From: Pseudomonadota bacterium
GTDB lineage: Bacteria > Pseudomonadota > Alphaproteobacteria > Rhizobiales > Xanthobacteraceae
Length of the DNA: 12,877 nt
Assembly: GCA_023392205.1 (NCBI GenBank)
Contig: JAEVZN010000375.1
Coordinates: forward strand, 1 to 12,877
Direction of reading: 5' to 3'
Both the position numbers and the translations under genes were made by a program. The notes below the pieces were generated by a model. The model ran no database searches and had not been told where the DNA came from. It worked only from the letters and a program-made list of their open reading frames with translations. Positions 6,514-12,877 of this stretch are shown here, one piece after another. Every line of letters begins with the position of its first letter. Positions within the stretch are counted from its first letter, which is position 1.

Positions 6514-9500
6514 ATGAACATCGCCCCCCGTCTCGACACAGAAAATCAGCAGGAGGCCGACCGGCTGATCGCGCGCGCCGCCGCCGATCTCAAGGACGAT
6601 CAATTCGCAGCCCCGGCCGAATTCGTGACGCGTCTTTATGCGCATGCGGCGCCTGAGGATCTGGTCGGTTACGAGCCGGCCGAGCTCGCATCTCTCGCCG
6701 CCGCCACCTACGACTTCATGTCGGAGCGTCAACCCGGCGCGCCGAAGATCCGCGTGTCTTCACCCCGGCCCGTCAAGGGCGGCGAGCGGCTGGACGGCAT
6801 TTCCGTCATCGAGATCGTCAACGATGATATGCCCTTCCTGGTCGATTCCGTGCTGGGCGAAATCAACGCGCGCACCCATGCAGTCCGGCTGGTCGTCCAT
6901 CCGATCTTTGCAGTGGCGCGCGATGCGACGGGCCGGATCGAAGCGCTGACGCCCGCCGGACCGGCATCCGACGTCGCGCGCGAAAGCGTGATGCAGATTC
7001 ACGTCGACCGCCTCGACGAGAGCGACAGCGACGCACTCGCGGAGAACCTCGCACGCGTTCTGGCCGATGTCGCGGTGTCGGTGCGGGACTGGCTGGCCAT
7101 GCTGGCGCGCGTCGAGGAGGTGCTGGCCGATTTGAAAGGTAAACCAGCCGCGCTCCCAGGCGAGGAAATTCCCGAAGCGATCCAGTTTCTGGAATGGCTG
7201 ATCGGCAACAACTTCACTTTTCTCGGCGTGCGGGAATATCGCAAGGGTCCGGAAGGCGGCGAGCCCATGATGGTGGAGGGCTCGGGACTGGGCTTGTTGC
7301 GCGACGATGAGGCAGTCGAACTGAAAGGCCGCGCGGGACAAGAGATCGTCGTCAACGAATTGTCGGAATTCTACCGCGAGCCCAAGGCGCTTCTGATCAC
7401 CAAGGCCAGCATGCGCTCGCGTATTCATCGCCGGGTGTTCATGGACCTGATTTCGGTCAAGCGCTTCAACGAGCGCGGCCAGGTGATCGGCGAAGTCCGC
7501 ATCATGGGATTGCTGACCTCCACCGCCTATACGCGCTCCACCCGCACCATTCCCTATATCCGCCGCAAGGTTGATGAGGTGATCGCGCAGGCCGGCTTCG
7601 GACCCTCGGGCCATTCCGGCAAGGCGCTGATCAACATCATCGAGACCTATCCGCGCGACGAATTATTCCAGATCGACGCAGACCTCTTGCGGCATTTCGC
7701 CATCGCCACGCTGCAACTGGAAGAACGGCCGCGGGTGCGCGTCCTGTCCCGGCGCGACCGATTCGACCGCTTCATGTCGGTGCTGGTCTATATTCCGCGC
7801 GACCGCGCCTCTTCCGATACGATCGAACTGATCGGTGAGTTTCTCGCCGGCATGTTCAAGGGACATGTCACCGGCCTGACCTTCTTCTTCCCGGAAAGTT
7901 CGCAGGTGCGCGTGCATTTCATCGTCGCACGCTCGCGCGATGAGGCGAGCGATCCCGACCGCGCCGAACTGGAATACGGTGTCGGCGCCATCGTGCGCAC
8001 CTGGACCGATGCCCTGCTCGAACAGCTCTCGCTCAATTTCGATTCGCAGCGGGCCAAGGCGCTGTTCAAGCGCTACAGCGCAGGCTTCTCGGCCAGCTAT
8101 CGCGACCGCTATTCGCCGGCAATCGCCCTGGACGATATCCGCACCATGGGTGGCCTGTCGGCGGAGCGTCCACTCAGCGTCGACTTCCATGCGGCGGCAG
8201 GGACCGCGGACAATGGCGTCGGATTGAAGGTCTGGCATTTCGGCGGCGCAATCCCGCTTTCCAGCCGGGTACCGGTGCTGGAGAATATGGGCTTCAAGGT
8301 GGTGGACGAGCGCACCTACCGCATCCGCCTGAATGAGCCGGACGGCGCCGAGGTCTGGCTGCACGATATGCGGCTGGAAAGCGCCGATGGTGCCCCGATC
8401 GACACCGAGGCATTGCAGTCTTTGCTGGAGGCTTGCTTCTTCGCGGTCATAAAGGGTAGCGCGGAGAATGACGGCTACAATGCGCTGGTGCTGAAGGCGG
8501 GCCTCGCCTGGCGTGACATCGCGCTCATCCGTGCCTTCTCGCGTTTCCTGCGGCAGGTGCGGCTGCCCTTCTCGCAGGATTACATGTGGACCACCCTGCG
8601 CGCGCACCCGGCCATCGCCGCGAAGATTATCACGCTGTTTCATGCGCGGTTCGATCCGCGTGAAGAAATCGCGGCCGAGGCTCGCGCAGAGCGCGAGAGG
8701 GAGATCGCCGCCGACATCGACGCGGCGTTAGCGGATGTTCCGAGCCTCGATCAGGACCGCATCCTGCGCCATTTCGTCAATGCCGTGCAGTCCGCCCTGC
8801 GCACCAATTTCTATCAGATCGGACATGACGGACAGCCGAAGGCGCAGATCGCCGTCAAGTTCGATAGCCACAAGCTCACGACTTTGCCCGCCCCGCGCCC
8901 GCTCTACGAAATCTTCGTTTACTCACCGCGGGTGGAGGGCGTGCATCTGCGCTTCGGCAAGGTGGCGCGCGGTGGCATTCGTTGGTCCGACCGTCCACAG
9001 GATTTCCGGACCGAAGTGTTGGGCCTCGTGAAGGCGCAGCAGGTGAAGAATGCCGTGATCGTTCCGGTCGGCGCCAAGGGCGGGTTCGTTCCGAAATGGC
9101 TGCCGGCACGTGGCAAGCGCGAGGAGATCGCGGCGGAAGGCATTGCCGCCTACAAGCTGTTCATAGGCAGTCTGCTCGACATCACCGACAATCTCGATGG
9201 CGATAAAGTGCTGCCGCCGGACAATGTCGTGCGTCACGATGGCGACGATCCATATCTCGTGGTCGCCGCCGATAAAGGCACCGCAACCTTCTCCGACACC
9301 GCCAATGAAATTTCCCAGGCGCGCAAGTTCTGGCTTGGCGACGCGTTCGCCTCCGGCGGGTCGGCCGGCTACGATCATAAGAAAATGGGCATCACCGCGC
9401 GTGGCGCCTGGGAGGCCGTGAAGCGGCACTTCCGGGAGATGAACGTCAATATCGAGACCACGCCCTTCACGGTGACTGGCGTGGGTGACATGTCCGGCGA

Positions 9501-11364
9501 CGTGTTCGGCAACGGGATGTTGCGCGAGACGACGATCAAGCTGGTCGCGGCCTTCGACCATCGCGACATCTTCATCGATCCCAACCCGGACCCGAAAAAG
9601 AGCTTTGCCGAACGGCAGCGGCTGTTCGATCTGCCGCGATCGAGCTGGCAGGATTACGACAAGGCACTCATTTCAAAGGGCGGCGGCGTGTTCCCGCGCA
9701 GCCTGAAAGAAATCCCGCTGACCGATGAAATGAAGGAATTGCTGACGCTGGACAAGGATACGGCCACACCGCAACAGGTGATGACTGCGATCCTGAAGGC
9801 CGAATCCGATCTTCTGTTCTTCGGCGGCATCGGCACATACGTGCGCGCCAGCAGCGAGAGCGACGAGGCGGCCGGCGACCGCGCCAACGATGCCATCCGC
9901 GTGACCGGCGCCGATCTCTATTGCAAGGTGATCGGCGAAGGAGCCAATCTCGGCATGACGCTGCTTGGCCGAATCGAGGCAGCGCAATCGGGTGTCCGGC
10001 TGAATACCGATGCCATCGACAATTCGGCAGGCGTCAACACCTCCGACCTCGAGGTGAATATCAAGATCGCGCTGTCCGGCCCGCTCCGCAATGGCCAGAT
10101 CGACCTTGAGCAACGCAATGCCTTGCTGTTCGACATGACCGACGAAGTGGCGGCACTCGTGCTGCGCAACAATTATCTGCAGACGCTCGCGCTCTCGCTC
10201 GCGGAACGCAACGGGCTGGAAGACATGGCCTCGCGCCAGCGGCTGATGCAGACGCTGGAGGCGCGCGCATTGCTGGACCGCCAGGTAGAGTTCTTGCCCG
10301 ACGATATGGAGATTGCCGAACGACGGCGGCGCAATCAGGCCCTGACACGGCCCGAACTCGCCGTGCTGCTCGCCTATGCCAAACTTACGCTGTTCGCCGA
10401 TATGGTCGAGACCGACGTGCCGGACGATCCCTATCTCGGCAAGGAACTGGTCCGCTATTTCCCAGCCGAATTGTCCGAACGCTACAGCGAGGCCTTGCAG
10501 CACCATCGTCTGCGGCGCGAGATCATCTCCACCTTCCTCACCAATTCCATCATCAATCGCGGCGGCCCCTCGCTGATCGCGCGCATGACCGACGAGACCG
10601 GCGCGCCGGTGGATCGTATCGCCAAGGCATTCGCCGCCGTGCGCGACAGTTATGACATGGTCGGGATGAATGGCGCGATCGATGCGCTGGACAACAAGAT
10701 TTCCGGCCAGTTGCAGCTCGAACTTTACGGCGCGGTGAAAACGCTTCTGATGGACCGCATGGTCTGGTTCATCCGCAATGTCGATCTCAATCGCGGACTT
10801 GCCGAGGTCGTGGAGCATTTCGGTCGCGGTATCGATGAGGTGTCGCGCGCACTTGCGGATGCCTTGCCGGTCGATGGCGCCGATCCACGGCAGACGCGCA
10901 AGACCGAACTTGTGGAAGGCGGTGTGCCGGAAGACCTCGCGCTCCGGATCGCGAGCTTGCCGGCTTTGCGGGTGGCGACCGATATAGTCCTGGTGGCCGA
11001 CAGCGCAAAGCGGTCGGTTGCGGACGTGACCGCAACCTTCATCGCCGCGGTTCGCCATTTTCAGCTCGAACGCATCGGTCATGCCGCACGCGACATTGCC
11101 GTGACGGATTATTACGACCGCCTCGCGCTGGATCGCGCGCGCGACCTCCTCGGCGAAGCGGTGCGCCGCCTCACCGCCGACATGCTGGCGAACGGCAGTT
11201 CAGGATCCGACGCAGTGCAGGCCTGGGTGGACAAGCGCGGAGCCGAGGTCGAACGGATTCGTTCCTCGATGCATGAAATCGCCGATACGGGCCTCACGCT
11301 CTCCAAACTCGCCGTGGCGGCGAGCCTGCTTGCCGACCTCGCCGCAAGCAAGCAGCCGGCGTGA
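6514..11364 (+). CDS. gdhZ: NAD-specific glutamate dehydrogenase, large (about 180 kDa) class
   Basis: A 1,616-residue cytoplasmic enzyme that oxidatively deaminates glutamate to 2-oxoglutarate and ammonium using NAD, feeding amino-acid carbon into the TCA cycle. Length is right for the class known as gdhB in Pseudomonas and gdhZ in Caulobacter. The first half or so is regulatory and contains ACT-like modules, for example around PFLVDSVLGEIN (about 107-118). The catalytic core begins near residue 800: RGGIRWSDRPQDFRTEVLG at 819-837, KAQQVKNA at 840-847, and PVGAKGGF at 851-858, where K855 matches the catalytic lysine of glutamate dehydrogenases. The dinucleotide domain includes GVGDMSGDVFGNGML (989-1003) and the later GEGANLGMTLLGR segment. 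A helical C-terminal domain completes it. No frameshift or missing core residue was seen. It is transcribed alone, converging on the protease gene. Caulobacter GdhZ is known to be coupled to the cell cycle; whether that applies here is unknown. Confidence 0.97.
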   Translation: MNIAPRLDTENQQEADRLIARAAADLKDDQFAAPAEFVTRLYAHAAPEDLVGYEPAELASLAAATYDFMSERQPGAPKIRVSSPRPVKGGERLDGISVIEIVNDDMPFLVDSVLGEINARTHAVRLVVHPIFAVARDATGRIEALTPAGPASDVARESVMQIHVDRLDESDSDALAENLARVLADVAVSVRDWLAMLARVEEVLADLKGKPAALPGEEIPEAIQFLEWLIGNNFTFLGVREYRKGPEGGEPMMVEGSGLGLLRDDEAVELKGRAGQEIVVNELSEFYREPKALLITKASMRSRIHRRVFMDLISVKRFNERGQVIGEVRIMGLLTSTAYTRSTRTIPYIRRKVDEVIAQAGFGPSGHSGKALINIIETYPRDELFQIDADLLRHFAIATLQLEERPRVRVLSRRDRFDRFMSVLVYIPRDRASSDTIELIGEFLAGMFKGHVTGLTFFFPESSQVRVHFIVARSRDEASDPDRAELEYGVGAIVRTWTDALLEQLSLNFDSQRAKALFKRYSAGFSASYRDRYSPAIALDDIRTMGGLSAERPLSVDFHAAAGTADNGVGLKVWHFGGAIPLSSRVPVLENMGFKVVDERTYRIRLNEPDGAEVWLHDMRLESADGAPIDTEALQSLLEACFFAVIKGSAENDGYNALVLKAGLAWRDIALIRAFSRFLRQVRLPFSQDYMWTTLRAHPAIAAKIITLFHARFDPREEIAAEARAEREREIAADIDAALADVPSLDQDRILRHFVNAVQSALRTNFYQIGHDGQPKAQIAVKFDSHKLTTLPAPRPLYEIFVYSPRVEGVHLRFGKVARGGIRWSDRPQDFRTEVLGLVKAQQVKNAVIVPVGAKGGFVPKWLPARGKREEIAAEGIAAYKLFIGSLLDITDNLDGDKVLPPDNVVRHDGDDPYLVVAADKGTATFSDTANEISQARKFWLGDAFASGGSAGYDHKKMGITARGAWEAVKRHFREMNVNIETTPFTVTGVGDMSGDVFGNGMLRETTIKLVAAFDHRDIFIDPNPDPKKSFAERQRLFDLPRSSWQDYDKALISKGGGVFPRSLKEIPLTDEMKELLTLDKDTATPQQVMTAILKAESDLLFFGGIGTYVRASSESDEAAGDRANDAIRVTGADLYCKVIGEGANLGMTLLGRIEAAQSGVRLNTDAIDNSAGVNTSDLEVNIKIALSGPLRNGQIDLEQRNALLFDMTDEVAALVLRNNYLQTLALSLAERNGLEDMASRQRLMQTLEARALLDRQVEFLPDDMEIAERRRRNQALTRPELAVLLAYAKLTLFADMVETDVPDDPYLGKELVRYFPAELSERYSEALQHHRLRREIISTFLTNSIINRGGPSLIARMTDETGAPVDRIAKAFAAVRDSYDMVGMNGAIDALDNKISGQLQLELYGAVKTLLMDRMVWFIRNVDLNRGLAEVVEHFGRGIDEVSRALADALPVDGADPRQTRKTELVEGGVPEDLALRIASLPALRVATDIVLVADSAKRSVADVTATFIAAVRHFQLERIGHAARDIAVTDYYDRLALDRARDLLGEAVRRLTADMLANGSSGSDAVQAWVDKRGAEVERIRSSMHEIADTGLTLSKLAVAASLLADLAASKQPA

Positions 11365-11403
11365 TGTTGTTGACGGATAACGCGGACTCCGGTCCTTGGC
11401 CGC

Positions 11404-12525
11404 TTATGCCCCTGCGGGGCGAAACCAGCGGCCGAGCCGTGTGCCCTGCGGAATGGCCTGGCTGACCATCATCAATTCGCCGATGGTTTCGGTGGAGATC
11501 AAACCGATCAGCCGCCCGTCCGGCTCCACCACGGCAATGGCCGGCGCGCCTTTCTCCTGCAACACCCGTACCGCCTCGTCGAGCGGACGGCGACGGTCCA
11601 CGGTCGCGATATCCGGCGACATCGCGTCCACAACTGGCGCCTGCGGACCGAGCTCCTTGAGCGCGCGGATGATGTCGCCGCGACTCAGCAATCCGATCGG
11701 CCGATGCGCATCGTCAACCACCGGAAACTCGCTCTGGCTGGTCTGCAGCAGAACCTGCACCGCCGCGTCGATGGTTGCGTCCGGCCGCAGCGTGGCGATG
11801 CGGGTCATCGTGGCGGTCATCGCCGGCACACCGCGCGCGACCGATCGCAAGGCCACCATATGTGCCTCTGACGACGCGGCCAGATAGACGAAAATCGCGA
11901 TGAAGATCAGGATCGGATTGTAGAACAGACCGACAAAACCGAGCAGGAATGCAAATCCCTGCCCGATGGATGCGGCGACTTCCGTGGCGCGCACAAAGCC
12001 GAGTCGCGCACTCAAGGCCGCCCGCAGGATACGTCCGCCATCCATTGGAAAGGCAGGAATGAGATTGAAGATCACGAGGAACAGGTTCACCACCGCCAGC
12101 CGGTCGACCATCGAAATGGAGGTGTTATCGATCGCTGCCATCGCCGCATTCCATTGCAGGCTGGCGCCGCCGATCGTCAGCAGCAATGCGGCAATCACGA
12201 CATTCACCAGCGGTCCGGCAATCGCGATCAGGAATTCCTCGACCGGGCGTTCCGGAATGCGTTCCAGCCGCGCCACGCCACCGATCGGCAGCAGCACGAC
12301 GTCTGGGGTCCGCACACCGAAAACACGCGCGGTGAAAATATGGCCGAATTCGTGCAACAATACGCACAGGAACACCAGCAGGAGGAAAATGACGCTGGTC
12401 CAAGCCGCCGGCGCGCCGCCGGTAATATCGGCGGCGCCGAAAATCCACGCGAGAAACAGAAGGAAAGTGATGTGGATGCGCACCGCCGTGCCGGCAATCG
12501 ATCCGATCGTCAGTGACCAGCCCAT
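11404..12525 (-). CDS. Site-2 protease family zinc metalloprotease (M50) with CBS domain pair
   Basis: A 373-residue intramembrane protease. The membrane domain (about residues 12-220) has the zinc motif HEFGH (H58, E59, H62) within a hydrophobic helix and the third zinc ligand D162 in NLIPAFPMDGGR (154-165), so the active site is complete. Two CBS domains (about 235-290 and 297-352) form the cytosolic C-terminus; in this family such pairs may bind adenine nucleotides and tune activity. The layout resembles the Methanocaldococcus S2P and mycobacterial Rip3-like proteins, and there is no PDZ domain, unlike RseP. Substrates of bacterial members are usually anti-sigma factors or other membrane proteins, but none is encoded nearby, so the target is unknown. 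GAGGA at 12534-12530 is 4 nt before the start. It ends 39 bp from the convergent glutamate dehydrogenase gene and diverges from the dehydratase gene. Confidence 0.94.
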   Translation of the reverse strand: MGWSLTIGSIAGTAVRIHITFLLFLAWIFGAADITGGAPAAWTSVIFLLLVFLCVLLHEFGHIFTARVFGVRTPDVVLLPIGGVARLERIPERPVEEFLIAIAGPLVNVVIAALLLTIGGASLQWNAAMAAIDNTSISMVDRLAVVNLFLVIFNLIPAFPMDGGRILRAALSARLGFVRATEVAASIGQGFAFLLGFVGLFYNPILIFIAIFVYLAASSEAHMVALRSVARGVPAMTATMTRIATLRPDATIDAAVQVLLQTSQSEFPVVDDAHRPIGLLSRGDIIRALKELGPQAPVVDAMSPDIATVDRRRPLDEAVRVLQEKGAPAIAVVEPDGRLIGLISTETIGELMMVSQAIPQGTRLGRWFRPAGA

Positions 12526-12624
12526 CCCGTCCTCATCGCTTGTTCGCGGTTTCGTCTCGACCGGTAATCAAGCTAGTGTAGGTGGACGACAATTTCGAGT
12601 GGCGTGTTCCAGGGAGGAGATGCG
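12526..12624. promoter_or_regulatory. Divergent intergenic region between the protease and dehydratase genes
   Basis: This 99-bp gap should hold back-to-back promoters. I see no confident -35/-10 pair or operator. The only clear element is AGGGAGGAG at 12611-12619, a strong ribosome site 5 nt before the ATG at 12625; it rules out the out-of-frame ATG at 12620. Confidence 0.4.
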
Positions 12625-12877
12625 ATGGCCGGCAAACTTTCAGGCGACGCGCGCAAGCAGGCTTTGGCGCAGGTCCCGGACTGGTCGGAGGCGATGGAGC
12701 GCGATGCGATTTTCCGCAAATTCACCTTCAGGGACTTCAACGAGGCCTTCGGCTTCATGACGCGGGCGGCGCTGATTGCGGAAAAAAGCGACCATCACCC
12801 GGAATGGTTCAACGTCTACCGCAATGTGGAGGTGACACTGTCCACCCACGACGCCGGGGGCCTGACCGAGAAGGATA
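12625..12877 (+). CDS. phhB: Pterin-4a-carbinolamine dehydratase, 3' partial
   Basis: The first 84 residues of a small (usually about 95-110 residue) cytoplasmic protein; the frame runs off the right edge. The enzyme dehydrates 4a-hydroxytetrahydrobiopterin to quinonoid dihydropterin, recycling the cofactor of aromatic amino-acid hydroxylases. The family signature is clear: SDHHPEW (55-61) with the paired active-site H57-H58 and P59, then Y65, VEVTLSTHD with T74-H75, and GGLTEKD. The N-terminal [16 protein letters not shown] is also typical. A strong ribosome site precedes the start. No phenylalanine hydroxylase is in the window, so the symbol phhB is by family resemblance only; such genes are often found away from the hydroxylase, and the protein may serve another pterin enzyme. 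Confidence 0.93.
   Translation, partial: MAGKLSGDARKQALAQVPDWSEAMERDAIFRKFTFRDFNEAFGFMTRAALIAEKSDHHPEWFNVYRNVEVTLSTHDAGGLTEKD

Noticed and set aside
9673..11082. 469-residue open frame on the minus strand opposite the glutamate dehydrogenase gene
   Set aside because: High-GC coding bias keeps opposite frames open. The translation is rich in His, Arg and Gln with no recognisable domain and lies wholly within a strongly supported gene.
11384..11395. GGAC-TCCG-GTCC hairpin between the glutamate dehydrogenase and protease genes as a terminator
   Set aside because: A 4-bp stem without a T run on either strand is too weak to call.

Overview
The window reads as an ordinary, gene-dense chromosomal segment of an alphaproteobacterium, most likely from the Hyphomicrobiales. 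That placement is inferred from high GC (by eye about 60%), a bacteriophytochrome with an HWE-type kinase, an NAD-dependent glutamate dehydrogenase of the large (about 1,600-residue) class, and gene content typical of the class; genus cannot be read from the sequence. No tRNA, rRNA, CRISPR, insertion sequence, phage gene or attachment site was seen, and no gene-free stretch exceeds 300 bases.

Layout. 1-1607 (+): 3' part of a bacteriophytochrome hybrid kinase (PHY, HWE kinase, receiver), its PAS and GAF domains lying upstream of the window. 1633-1947 (+): a guanidinium exporter of the SugE/Gdx type, 25 bp behind the kinase. 1948-2065: a regulatory gap with an FNR/FixK-type box, then 2066-3772 (+): a SulP anion transporter with a STAS domain. 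Convergent to it, 3791-5506 (-): a periplasmic gamma-glutamyltranspeptidase. 5507-5642 holds a perfect 16-bp tandem repeat. 5643-6356 (-): an AhpD-like peroxidase-related protein. 6357-6513 is a divergent promoter region. 6514-11364 (+): NAD-glutamate dehydrogenase. Convergent to it, 11404-12525 (-): a site-2 protease with two CBS domains. 12526-12624 is a second divergent gap, and 12625 to the window end (+): a pterin-4a-carbinolamine dehydratase, cut by the edge.

The genes do not form one pathway. Loose themes are nitrogen and amino-acid handling (guanidinium export, glutathione/gamma-glutamyl breakdown to glutamate, glutamate oxidation to 2-oxoglutarate, pterin recycling for phenylalanine hydroxylation) and light/oxygen sensing (phytochrome, FNR-type site on the SulP promoter). 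I found no convincing undescribed system. The points most worth checking are the apparent class II FNR promoter of the SulP gene, five-codon reading frames whose stops overlap the starts of sulP and ggt, the tandem repeat upstream of ggt, and a Tyr-to-Phe change in the GGT lid loop.
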